Shown here one piece after another: positions 55,857 to 64,000 of a stretch of 64,000 bases of DNA. Position 1 is the stretch's first letter, and each line of letters opens with the position of its first letter. The position numbers were made by a program, and so were the translations under genes. Source of the DNA: Asaia sp037151935 (GTDB lineage Bacteria > Pseudomonadota > Alphaproteobacteria > Acetobacterales > Acetobacteraceae); contig NZ_CP157575.1 in NCBI RefSeq assembly GCF_051628905.1, positions 1,178,001 to 1,242,000 on the forward strand, written 5' to 3'. Below the pieces are notes generated by a model. It was given only the letters and a program-made list of their open reading frames with translations. It had not been told where the DNA came from and did not search any database.

Positions 55857-55880
55857 ATATGATCTTCTTTCGGGATTTTT

Positions 55881-56330
55881 ATGGATCAAATCGATAAGGC
55901 GATTCTACGTACGCTTCAGAGCGATGCCTCGCTCTCACAGCGTGAGCTGGCCGACAAGGTGGGGCTGTCGCAAAACGCCTGCTGGCGCCGCCTCAATTTA
56001 CTGCGTGCTGAAGGGGTCATTCAGGGAGAAACCATACGCCTCTCCCAGGAAGCGATCGGTCTGGGGGTCACGGTGTTCGTTATGGTGCGTACGCGCTTTC
56101 ATTCACGCGAGTGGCTCGGCCAGTTTCGTGAAGCCGTACTCTCAATTCCTCATATCGTCGATTTTCACCGCCTCGCTGGCGATTACGACTATATGCTCAA
56201 GATCGTGGCAAAAGATATGAACGCCTTTGACGGCATCTATCAGAGCCTGATCAGCAAGATCGAACTTGATACGGTGACCTCCTATCTTTCGATGGAGGCC
56301 ATCGCCAATAACCGGGATATGCCGGTCTGA
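55881..56330 (+). CDS. Lrp/AsnC-family transcriptional regulator
   Basis: A 149-residue regulator. The N-terminal winged helix-turn-helix is MDQIDKAILRTLQSDASLSQ then KVGLSQNACWRRLNLLRAEGVI; the C-terminal RAM/AsnC ligand domain has LAGDYDYMLKIVAKDMNAFD. It likely senses an amino acid. Divergent from the class V aminotransferase with palindromes between them, it probably regulates that gene and itself. Confidence 0.92.
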   Translation: MDQIDKAILRTLQSDASLSQRELADKVGLSQNACWRRLNLLRAEGVIQGETIRLSQEAIGLGVTVFVMVRTRFHSREWLGQFREAVLSIPHIVDFHRLAGDYDYMLKIVAKDMNAFDGIYQSLISKIELDTVTSYLSMEAIANNRDMPV

Positions 56331-56371
56331 GGCCTCAGGACCGGAGGCGCCACACCCCCGTCCTTCCCGTC

Positions 56372-58504
56372 TCAATCTGTTTCTGGCTTGGTAATCAGTT
56401 CAAACAGCAGCACCGACCGGCCTGTTACGGTATAGACCTGCTCCTGCGCGAAATGCTCGTTTTCGAGCGCTTCGCCGTCGTCGGGACGATTGGTGTCAAG
56501 CAGGAGCTTCCATTCTTCGCCTTCCGCCTTGGGCAAGGTGAACTGGACCACATCGTGCCAGCTATTGAGGATAAGCAGCAACGTCGCATCGGCCCCGCGA
56601 CGCATGATACCGCTCGGCTGGGCGCGACCATCGAGCATGAGTCCGAAGCACTGGGCCTGGGACCATTCTTCCTGTTCCATTTCTCCGCCCGAAGCGCTCA
56701 CCCAGCTCAGTTCCTTGACATCGAGATCCGGGTTGTATGCCTCAGTCAGGAAACGTGAACGACGCAGGATGGGGAAGCGTCTGCGCAATGCCAGCAGGCG
56801 CGTCGTGAATTTGGAGAGCCGCGCCCCCTCTTCACTGATGCTCCAGTTAACCCAAGATATTTCGTTGTTCTGGCAGTAGGCATTGTTATTGCCCCCCTGC
56901 GTGCGACCGAACTCGTCGCCCGCCAGAATCATAGGTGTGCCTTGGGAAAAAATCAGCGTGGCCAACATGTTGCGGCACTGACGCCAACGGATCTCATTGA
57001 TCGTCTCGTCATCCGTCGGCCCCTCGACACCATAATTGTTAGAACGGTTATCCGAGGTGCCGTCGTTATTGTCCTCACCATTCGCCTCGTTATGCTTCTC
57101 GTTATAGGAGACGCAATCGAGCAGGGTGAAACCGTCATGAGCCGTGATGAAGTTCACGCTTGCCCAAGCCTGACGGCCGGAATGGTTGAACATGTCCGGG
57201 CTACCCAACAGTCGGGGCGCAAGCACATCCGCCTTGGCCTCGCCGCGCCAGAAATCGCGCACCGTATCGCGGAACTTGTCGTTCCACTCCGCCCAGCCCG
57301 GGGGAAAATGCCCCACCTGGTAGCCGCCCGGGCCGATATCCCATGGTTCTGCGATCATTTTCAGATGGGTAAGGGTCGGATCCTGGCGGCAAACCCTCAG
57401 GAAACCAGATTCACTATCGAAACCGTCGAGTTCCCGGGCCAGAATCGTCCCAAGATCGAATCGGAAGCCATCGACGCCAATTTCATTTGCCCAGTAACGA
57501 AGACTATCCGTCACAAATTGTATTGGCGCCTGCTTGGTCAGGTTAAACGTATTACCTGTCCCGGTGTCGTTAATGTAGAATCGTTTGTCATCCGGCATGA
57601 GCCGGTAATAGGAGGCATTATCGAGCCCCTTGAAAGACAAGGTCGGGCCAAGCTCGTTGCCCTCGGCCGTATGATTATAGACCACGTCCATAATCACTTC
57701 GATGCCCGCTTCATGATAGGCAGCTACCATGCGACGAACCTCCGAGAGGGCGTCATCCTGATCGGCTGCATAACGCGTATCGGGCGAGAAAAAGCCGATC
57801 GTGTTATACCCCCAGTAATTCGTGAGGCCCTTATCCACGAGATATTCGTCCGCGACGAAGCTCTGGATCGGCAGCAGCTCGATGGTGGTGATGCCGAGCG
57901 ACTTTAGATGCTCGATGACGTGACGATTACCGAGCCCTGCATAGGTGCCGCGAAGCCGGCGAGGCACACGCGGATGGTTGAGCGTATAGCCCCTGACATG
58001 AGTCTCATAGACTACTGTATCCGTCCAACGGGTCTTCAGGGGACGGAGGTTCTGCGCCGCAGGGTCGGTGATGACGCATTTGGGTATGAAGGCGGCGCTG
58101 TCTCGCTCGTCAAAGCTCAGATCCTTGTCTGCGTGACCGAGCTGATAGCCGAAAAGGGCCGGATTCCAGGTTATTTCGCCAAAATGCTCGCGGGCATACG
58201 GATCAAGCAGAAGCTTGTTGGGGTTGAAGCGATGCCCCTCCTTCGGTTCGTACGGGCCGTGCACCCGATAACCGTAAAGCTGGCCGGGGCGCAGATCGGG
58301 AACCCAGCCATGGAACACCTGATCCGTGTATTCCGGGAGCCTGATCCTATCGGTCTCTTTCTCGCCGTTCTGATCGAACAAACAAATCTCGACCGCCTCG
58401 GCATTGGCAGAGAAAACCGCGAAGTTGACGCCCTTGCCATCATAGACCGCGCCTCGCTCCGCAGGACTTCCCTCTTTCAGGCGTTTTCCAAAAGAATCGC
58501 TCAT
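56372..58504 (-). CDS. glgX: Glycogen debranching enzyme GlgX
   Basis: A 710-residue isoamylase-type GH13 enzyme. An N-terminal CBM48 (RGAVYDGKGVNFAVFSANAEAVE) precedes the catalytic barrel with DVVYNHTAEG, GFRFDLGTILAREL (nucleophile Asp), MIAEPWD (acid/base Glu) and ITAHDGFTL. The NWGYN-like segment NYWGYNTIGFFSP is also present. It hydrolyses alpha-1,6 branches of phosphorylase-trimmed glycogen. The start at MSDSFGK is chosen; a longer upstream frame has no family match. It is divergent from glgA-glgB-treZ. Confidence 0.94.
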   Translation of the reverse strand: MSDSFGKRLKEGSPAERGAVYDGKGVNFAVFSANAEAVEICLFDQNGEKETDRIRLPEYTDQVFHGWVPDLRPGQLYGYRVHGPYEPKEGHRFNPNKLLLDPYAREHFGEITWNPALFGYQLGHADKDLSFDERDSAAFIPKCVITDPAAQNLRPLKTRWTDTVVYETHVRGYTLNHPRVPRRLRGTYAGLGNRHVIEHLKSLGITTIELLPIQSFVADEYLVDKGLTNYWGYNTIGFFSPDTRYAADQDDALSEVRRMVAAYHEAGIEVIMDVVYNHTAEGNELGPTLSFKGLDNASYYRLMPDDKRFYINDTGTGNTFNLTKQAPIQFVTDSLRYWANEIGVDGFRFDLGTILARELDGFDSESGFLRVCRQDPTLTHLKMIAEPWDIGPGGYQVGHFPPGWAEWNDKFRDTVRDFWRGEAKADVLAPRLLGSPDMFNHSGRQAWASVNFITAHDGFTLLDCVSYNEKHNEANGEDNNDGTSDNRSNNYGVEGPTDDETINEIRWRQCRNMLATLIFSQGTPMILAGDEFGRTQGGNNNAYCQNNEISWVNWSISEEGARLSKFTTRLLALRRRFPILRRSRFLTEAYNPDLDVKELSWVSASGGEMEQEEWSQAQCFGLMLDGRAQPSGIMRRGADATLLLILNSWHDVVQFTLPKAEGEEWKLLLDTNRPDDGEALENEHFAQEQVYTVTGRSVLLFELITKPETD

Positions 58505-58644
58505 AGGTTTCTTTCCATCCTGACCCGGTATCCCAGTTTTTCGCATTTCGGACTGGGGTAGCGAGACGCCTAACGCTCGGTGCAGGGAAAGAGCCGATAA
58601 CATAAACGCGAGGTCATAACGATTTTCAGTGCCCGGCGTTTCAC

Positions 58645-58660
58645 AAGTATTAGCATACTT
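58645..58660. promoter_or_regulatory. Palindrome in the glgX-glgA divergent promoter region
   Basis: AAGTAT, 4 bases, then ATACTT lies 47-62 bases upstream of the glgA start and about 140 bases upstream of glgX. It may be an operator for the glycogen genes; no specific regulator is matched. Confidence 0.35.
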
Positions 58661-58706
58661 AAAGAGCCGTGAATTCTTGCGGCCCCCTGAAAAAATGAGG
58701 CCCGCC

Positions 58707-60350
58707 ATGCCGACAGACCAGATCGTTGCGCTTCCAACCGATCTGCAGCTTCTTTCTGTCACGGCGGAAATGTTTCCGTTCGTGAAGACTGGCGGATTGG
58801 GCGATGTCGCAGGCTCCCTTCCAACCGCACTGCGGCACCATGGCGTGCGCACGCGCACGATCCTGCCCGGCTATCCCAAGGTGATGAGCGCCCTCACTCA
58901 CAAGCACGAGGCCTACGTGTTTCTCGACATGCTGGGTTTTCGCGCGACCTTGTGGGAGGGTATGGCACACGGTCACCATCTTTATGTGGTCGATGTTCCC
59001 GAACTTTATGATCGTTCTGGCGGCCCCTATCTTGGCCCGGATGGCCGTGACTGGGCCGATAACGATATGCGCTTTGCCGTGCTTTCGCGGGTGGCGGCCT
59101 GCATAGCACAGGGTTGCCTTGCTCAATGGCGCCCTGATGTGGTCATGACCCATGACTGGCAGGCCGGTCTCGTAGCTGCCTATCTCCGTTATGACGAGCG
59201 CCCCGCCCCGCCCGTCGCCCATGTCATTCACAACATGGCGTTTCAGGGCCTGTTCCCGCGCGAGCTGTTGCCCCGTATCGGTTTGCCCGAACACGCTTTC
59301 ACCTTCGATGGCGTCGAGTTCTATGGCAAGGTAGGTTATCTCAAGGCGGGGCTCCAAATCGCCGATCGCCTCATAACGGTCTCACCGACCTATGCGGAAG
59401 AGATTCAGACCGCCGAAAACGGTATGGGGCTCGAAGGTCTGCTGAGCGCCCGCTCAGCCGAACTCACAGGCATCCTTAACGGGATCGATCTTCATGACTG
59501 GAATTCACTGACAGATCCGGCTGTCATTTTTCCCTATGCGATTGGCGACATCGCAGGACGACGCGCCAATAAGAGGGTTTTTCAGGCTGAGTTCGGCCTG
59601 CCTCAGGACCCCAATGCCATGCTGCTGGGCATTGTCAGCCGCCTGACGCGCCAGAAGGGCGTGGACGTACTGGCCGAGATCGCACCTCGCCTTTTCAAGA
59701 CCAATATCCAGCTGGCCGTGGTTGGCGTGGGCGATGCCGACATCATGCAGTCTTTCCGCGCCTTGCAGCTCGCCTATCCACGCAACCTCGTCTGCCATCT
59801 ACGCTATGACGAGGTGCTGGGTCATCGTCTACATTCTGCTGTCGATGCCTCGCTCATTCCGTCGCGCTTCGAACCCTGCGGTCTGACGCAGCTCCATGCC
59901 CTTCGTTACGGATCCGTTCCTATCGCGGCACGGGTAGGCGGTCTGACGGATACGATTGTCGATGCCAATGCGGCTGCCATCGAGGAGGGCGTTGCCAACG
60001 GAATTCTCTTCGCCCCGACCCAGGCCGATGCGCTCTATCGCGCCATCAGGCATGGCAAGAAGCTCTTTACCCAGAAATCCGTCTGGGCGCGGTTGCAGCG
60101 TAATGGCTCGCTGCATGATGTGTCCTGGCATGGCAAGGCCGCGCATTATGCGCGCCTCCTGCTCGAAATGGCGGGGCGCGCTCCCGTGCGAGCAATAGGT
60201 GAGAACGACATCGCCCCGAGGCTCAGCGATATGGGCATGCCTCTCTCACCGAACGCCTCTTTCACCCGCACAGCAAGAATGCCCCAGAGCCGCCCACGCA
60301 ATCCGGGACTGGGTAGGACAGACCTGCCCCGCTTCGGCACGACATCCTGA
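58707..60350 (+). CDS. glgA: Glycogen synthase GlgA
   Basis: A 547-residue GT5 enzyme that adds glucose from ADP-glucose to glycogen. Family motifs are the ADP-glucose-binding KTGGLGDVAGSLP near the N-terminus, HDWQAGL, GILNGIDLHDWNS, and the C-terminal PSRFEPCGLTQLHALRYG with its catalytic Glu. The usual length is near 480; here a tail of about 55 residues with no known domain follows. ATG 58707 with GAGG 6 bases upstream is chosen over ATG 58695. First gene of glgA-glgB-treZ. Confidence 0.94.
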   Translation: MPTDQIVALPTDLQLLSVTAEMFPFVKTGGLGDVAGSLPTALRHHGVRTRTILPGYPKVMSALTHKHEAYVFLDMLGFRATLWEGMAHGHHLYVVDVPELYDRSGGPYLGPDGRDWADNDMRFAVLSRVAACIAQGCLAQWRPDVVMTHDWQAGLVAAYLRYDERPAPPVAHVIHNMAFQGLFPRELLPRIGLPEHAFTFDGVEFYGKVGYLKAGLQIADRLITVSPTYAEEIQTAENGMGLEGLLSARSAELTGILNGIDLHDWNSLTDPAVIFPYAIGDIAGRRANKRVFQAEFGLPQDPNAMLLGIVSRLTRQKGVDVLAEIAPRLFKTNIQLAVVGVGDADIMQSFRALQLAYPRNLVCHLRYDEVLGHRLHSAVDASLIPSRFEPCGLTQLHALRYGSVPIAARVGGLTDTIVDANAAAIEEGVANGILFAPTQADALYRAIRHGKKLFTQKSVWARLQRNGSLHDVSWHGKAAHYARLLLEMAGRAPVRAIGENDIAPRLSDMGMPLSPNASFTRTARMPQSRPRNPGLGRTDLPRFGTTS

Positions 60351-60387
60351 CACGATCTCTTTCTCCTGTGGCGAGACGCTGCCTTCC

Positions 60388-62619
60388 ATGACCGATACTG
60401 ATCTGGCTGAACTGCCACCCAAACCTCTCAAGCCTCAGGAGAAAGTCCTGATCGACGAAATCGTCGAAGGGCGTATTCATGACCCCTTCGCCTATCTTGG
60501 GCGTCATCGAGAAGGGCGAAGCAATATTGTTCGCGTCTTTTATCCCGATGCGGTCGAAGTGCGCCTTGTCGCAGAGCGCAGGAACAAGCCCCCTCTCGAA
60601 AAGAAGATGGATCGCATCGACGAGCGCGGCATTTACGCCGCCTCGATAAGTGCCAGTTCGACACGCTACAGCCTACGTATTCTCTGGGCCGATGGCTGGC
60701 AGGAAACACATGACCCGTACAGCTTCGGCACGCTGATCGGCGATCTGGACCTCTATCTTTTCGCAGAGGGAAATCACCGCGATATCGACCGGATCATGGG
60801 CGCGCATATCTGCGACATCGACGGGGTTTCGGGCGTCAGGTTCACCGTATGGGCCCCGAATGCCCATCGTGTTTCGGTGATAGGCGACTTCAATATATGG
60901 GACGGGCGTCGCCATCCGATGCGCCTGCGCCACAGCGCCGGTATCTGGGAGTTGTTCGTACCCGGCATCGGCTCGGGGGAACGCTATAAATTCGAGATCA
61001 TGGCACAAGGTGGTGTGATCCTGCCCGCCAAGGCCGATCCCTATGCCCGCTACGCCGAGCTTCCGCCGGCAACAGCCTCCATCGTTGCCCCGCCCTTGGA
61101 ACATGACTGGCACGACCGGGAGTGGATGGAAAAACGCGCCGAGAGACAGGCGCTGGGCGCACCGATCTCGATTTACGAGCTGCATGTACCGTCATGGCAG
61201 CGTCGCAACAGTCCGACCGGCTATATCAGCTGGAACGATCTGGGCGATCAGTTGATCCCTTACATCAACGAGCTGGGTTTCACCCATATCGAGCTGATGC
61301 CGATCACCGAATACCCTTTCTCGGGGTCGTGGGGCTATCAGCCGCTCAGCATGTATGCGCCCACCTCACGGCACGGCACACCCGCCGAATTCGCCCATTT
61401 TGTCGATCGCTGTCACCAGGCCAATATCGGCGTGATCATGGACTGGGTGCCCGCCCATTTCCCGGCCGACGCCCATGGGCTGGCTCTCTTTGACGGCACG
61501 CATCTCTACGAGCATTCAGATCCCAAAGAGGGCTATCATCAGGACTGGCACACCCTGATCTATAATTTCGGCCGTACCGAAATACGCAATTTTCTTACGG
61601 GCAGCGCTCTCTACTGGCTGCGCAATTTCCATCTCGATGGGCTTCGTGTGGATGCCGTCGCTTCGATGCTCTACCGCGACTACAGCCGCAAGGATGGCGA
61701 ATGGTGCCCCAATATCTATGGTGGGCGTGAAAATCTCGAGGCGGTCAGCTTCATGCGCGAGCTATCGGGCATCGTCAGGGATTACTGCCGTGATGCGGCT
61801 CTCATCGCCGAGGAATCGACCGCTTGGCCCGGTGTGACCGCTCCTGCCGAAACAGGGGGACTGGGCTTCCGTTTCAAATGGAATATGGGCTGGATGCACG
61901 ACACGCTGCGTTATATGCAGCACGACCCGCTCTGGCGGCGCCATCACGGTTCGGACATCACATTCGGAATGGTCTATGCCTATTCCGAGCATTTCGTGCT
62001 GCCCCTGTCGCATGACGAGGTCGTCCATGGCAAAGGGTCGCTCCTCTCACGCATGCCGGGGGACGACTGGCGCCGTCACGCCAATCTACGCGCTTATTAC
62101 GCGCTGATGTGGGCCTATCCTGGTAAGAAGCTGCTTTTCATGGGGGGGGAATTCGCCCAGTGGGAAGAATGGCATAATGACCGCGAACTGGCCTGGCATA
62201 GAATGCATGATACGCTCGGGCGCGGCATGTACGAGACAGTGCGCACGCTCAATGCACTCTACAAGCACGAGCCCGCGCTTTCGGCCCGTGATTTCGATCC
62301 TGACGGTTTTCGCTGGATTATTGCCGACGACACGGAGAATACCGTTTTTGCCTGGCTGCGTCAGGCGCCCGATGTGCCTCCCGTTCTCGTCGTGTGCAAC
62401 ATGACGCCAGTGGTGCATCACGATTATCGCGTCGGTGTGCCGTTTGGCGGAGAATGGGAAGAGCGCCTCAATACAGACCGCGTGGAGTTCGGCGGGTCAG
62501 GGATCGACCATGAAAACCCTATCCGAGCCGTGCAGGACTATGCTCACGGAATGGAACATTCTCTCGTCCTGACGCTTCCTCCCCTGGCCGTGCTCTATCT
62601 CACCCCGAAACGCGGCTGA
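60388..62619 (+). CDS. glgB: 1,4-alpha-glucan branching enzyme GlgB
   Basis: A 743-residue GH13 branching enzyme. An N-terminal extension and CBM48 (VRFTVWAPNAHRVSVIGDFNIWDGR) precede the barrel with IMDWVPAHFP, GLRVDAVASML (nucleophile Asp), IAEEST (acid/base Glu) and LPLSHDEVVHGK. It introduces alpha-1,6 branches into glycogen. It starts 37 bases after glgA and is followed 24 bases later by treZ. No ADP-glucose pyrophosphorylase gene (glgC) is in this window. Confidence 0.95.
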   Translation: MTDTDLAELPPKPLKPQEKVLIDEIVEGRIHDPFAYLGRHREGRSNIVRVFYPDAVEVRLVAERRNKPPLEKKMDRIDERGIYAASISASSTRYSLRILWADGWQETHDPYSFGTLIGDLDLYLFAEGNHRDIDRIMGAHICDIDGVSGVRFTVWAPNAHRVSVIGDFNIWDGRRHPMRLRHSAGIWELFVPGIGSGERYKFEIMAQGGVILPAKADPYARYAELPPATASIVAPPLEHDWHDREWMEKRAERQALGAPISIYELHVPSWQRRNSPTGYISWNDLGDQLIPYINELGFTHIELMPITEYPFSGSWGYQPLSMYAPTSRHGTPAEFAHFVDRCHQANIGVIMDWVPAHFPADAHGLALFDGTHLYEHSDPKEGYHQDWHTLIYNFGRTEIRNFLTGSALYWLRNFHLDGLRVDAVASMLYRDYSRKDGEWCPNIYGGRENLEAVSFMRELSGIVRDYCRDAALIAEESTAWPGVTAPAETGGLGFRFKWNMGWMHDTLRYMQHDPLWRRHHGSDITFGMVYAYSEHFVLPLSHDEVVHGKGSLLSRMPGDDWRRHANLRAYYALMWAYPGKKLLFMGGEFAQWEEWHNDRELAWHRMHDTLGRGMYETVRTLNALYKHEPALSARDFDPDGFRWIIADDTENTVFAWLRQAPDVPPVLVVCNMTPVVHHDYRVGVPFGGEWEERLNTDRVEFGGSGIDHENPIRAVQDYAHGMEHSLVLTLPPLAVLYLTPKRG

Positions 62620-62643
62620 GTTTTCTTCCTCAATGAGGCACCG

Positions 62644-64000
62644 ATGCAGCAACATCCTCTCTACCAGACCCGGTTCGGTGCCAATCCTCAGAGTGACGGA
62701 ACGACGCGTTTCGCGCTCTGGGCGCCCTCGTGTCAGGCCGTCTCTCTTGAACTCGAAAATGAGACGCCACGCGCGATGCTGCGCGACGATCAAGGCGTTT
62801 TCACTCTTGTGACGCAATGTCCGTCAGGGGCGCGCTACCGCTATCGCGTGCGCGACGATCTGGCGGTCCCAGACCCCGCCAGCAAAAGCCAGCCCGACGG
62901 CGTTCACGGCCCAAGTGTCGTCCCCGACCCTGAAGACCATGTCTGGCAGACCCCGCAATGGAAGGGGCGCCCCTGGTGCGAAGCTGTCATCTACGAACTT
63001 CATGCCGGGTTGCTCGGTGGCTTCGAAGGCGTGCGTGACCGGCTGGACGAACTTAAAACGCTCGGGATTACCGCAATCGAAATCATGCCGATCAACAGCT
63101 TCGGCGGCACGAGAAACTGGGGCTATGATGGGGTACTGCCCTACGCTCCTGCCAATGCCTATGGCGAGCCTGCAGACCTCAAGCGCCTGATTGATACCGC
63201 ACATCAGAAAGGGCTGATGGTCATTCTCGACGTAGTCTACAACCATTTCGGCCCTGACGGTAATTTCCTTCACGAATACGCCGAAGCCTTTTTCGACCAT
63301 GAGAATAATTCCACCTGGGGCACGGGCATTGCTTTTGCCAAGCCGCAAGTGGCCGATTTCTTCATCGATAATGTACTCTACTGGCTGATGGAATTCCGCT
63401 TCGACGGGGTACGCATAGACGCGGCCTCGGCCATCACCGACCATGCCTGGTTCGGCAAGCTGCGCCAACGCGTCAATGAGCACGTCGAAAAAGGGCGTCA
63501 TGTGCATCTCATTCTCGAAAACGAGAATAACGATGCCGGGCTGCTTCGCGACGGCTTCACTGCCCAGTGGAATGATGACGGGCATAACGTGCTTCATGTC
63601 ATGCTCACGGGGGAGACTGAGGGCTATTACGAGATGTTCGCCGAGCATCCGACACGCATATTGGCGCGCGTACTTCACGAAGGTTTCGCCTATCAGGGCG
63701 AAATCAATCCCTATTCCGGCAAGAAGCGCGGCATGCCGAGCGGCGACTTGCCTGCTTCTAAATTCATTCTTTTCCTGCAAAACCACGACCAGACGGGCAA
63801 TCGCGCTCTGGGTGAGCGTCTGATCGCGCTCGCCTCACCCGAGGCGCTCCACGCCGCCTATGCGCTGTTGCTTCTCAGCCCGATGGTGCCGATGCTCTTC
63901 ATGGGAGAAGAATGGGGATGTCGATCGCCCTTCCTGTTCTTCTGCGATTTCCATGATGAACTCGCCGATGCCGTTCGCGAGGGAAGACGCAAGGAATTTG
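62644..64000 (+). CDS. treZ: Malto-oligosyltrehalose trehalohydrolase TreZ (3' end beyond the window)
   Basis: An open frame of 452 codons that runs off the window edge; TreZ proteins are usually near 580-600 residues, so about three quarters is present. Seen: an N-terminal E-set domain (RFALWAPSCQAVSLEL), then the GH13 barrel with EAVIYELHAGLLGGFEGV, LDVVYNHFGPDGN, GVRIDAASAI (nucleophile Asp), LILENENND (acid/base Glu) and FLQNHDQTGNR. It releases trehalose from maltooligosyl-trehalose made by TreY. The start ATG has GAGG upstream and lies 24 bases after glgB. treY is likely beyond the edge. Confidence 0.93.
   Translation, partial: MQQHPLYQTRFGANPQSDGTTRFALWAPSCQAVSLELENETPRAMLRDDQGVFTLVTQCPSGARYRYRVRDDLAVPDPASKSQPDGVHGPSVVPDPEDHVWQTPQWKGRPWCEAVIYELHAGLLGGFEGVRDRLDELKTLGITAIEIMPINSFGGTRNWGYDGVLPYAPANAYGEPADLKRLIDTAHQKGLMVILDVVYNHFGPDGNFLHEYAEAFFDHENNSTWGTGIAFAKPQVADFFIDNVLYWLMEFRFDGVRIDAASAITDHAWFGKLRQRVNEHVEKGRHVHLILENENNDAGLLRDGFTAQWNDDGHNVLHVMLTGETEGYYEMFAEHPTRILARVLHEGFAYQGEINPYSGKKRGMPSGDLPASKFILFLQNHDQTGNRALGERLIALASPEALHAAYALLLLSPMVPMLFMGEEWGCRSPFLFFCDFHDELADAVREGRRKEF

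Noticed and set aside
56942..57907. Long antisense frame inside glgX
   Set aside because: Shadow of a strongly conserved GH13 gene.
62824..63786. A 320-codon open frame on the minus strand at the right edge
   Set aside because: It is antisense to treZ. The plus frame shows all GH13 motifs and simply runs off the window.

Overview
The window looks like chromosome of an acetic acid bacterium (Acetobacteraceae, Alphaproteobacteria). The grounds are protein content: two Hint-domain proteins with strand-loop-strand repeats, OprB-type and OprP-type porins, polyol dehydrogenases, a DUF3311/sodium-solute symporter pair, and a lactate/pyruvate oxidation pair. The genus cannot be fixed from sequence alone. 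I saw no rRNA, tRNA, insertion sequence, integrase or CRISPR array.

Layout. 1-1.45 kb: an MFS transporter converging on a large PKS and sharing a bidirectional terminator with it. 1.47-20.9 kb: an accessory cluster in two divergent arms around an AT-rich centre (14.4-15.1 kb). The minus arm has two paralogous Hint/AIDA-repeat proteins, a degenerate AMP-ligase-like protein and a fully reducing single-module type I PKS. The plus arm has a GT4 glycosyltransferase, two tandem autotransporter-type O-heptosyltransferases with four-Cys metal fingers, a fatty acyl-AMP ligase and a small unknown protein. 21-26.5 kb: a Sel1-repeat protein, a siderophore-type TonB receptor, an OprB porin and a decayed PhzF-family pseudogene. 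26.5-32 kb: a polyol dehydrogenase plus dihydroxyacetone/erythrulose-type kinase operon, then an SSS permease with its DUF3311 partner. 32.1-35 kb: PiuC hydroxylase divergent from exbB-exbD-tonB, with a Fur-box-like site between them. 35.2-38.7 kb: an Mla-type lipid ABC transporter operon. 38.7-46.3 kb: an OprP-like porin with a clear Pho box, a catalase-family protein, a SIS-domain protein, and a divergent pair of an FMN 2-hydroxyacid dehydrogenase and a pyruvate-oxidase-like ThDP enzyme. 46.4-49.2 kb: xylitol/sorbitol-type dehydrogenase, AraC regulator and SDR in one operon. 49.4-53.8 kb: a TonB receptor divergent from a Tat-exported GH32 fructanase. 53.9-56.3 kb: CrcB fluoride channel, a class V aminotransferase and its divergent Lrp/AsnC regulator. 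56.4-64 kb: glycogen/trehalose genes glgX, then glgA-glgB-treZ, with treZ cut by the window edge.

The most unusual region is the 1.5-20.9 kb cluster. Its parts suggest a surface protein whose repeats are O-heptosylated and whose Hint domain may self-process, next to enzymes that activate and extend a fatty acid. Whether the lipid and protein halves act together is inference; a Hedgehog-like transfer of the repeat passenger onto a lipid or other nucleophile is a testable possibility. Most of the remaining window is metabolic and envelope housekeeping of known families.
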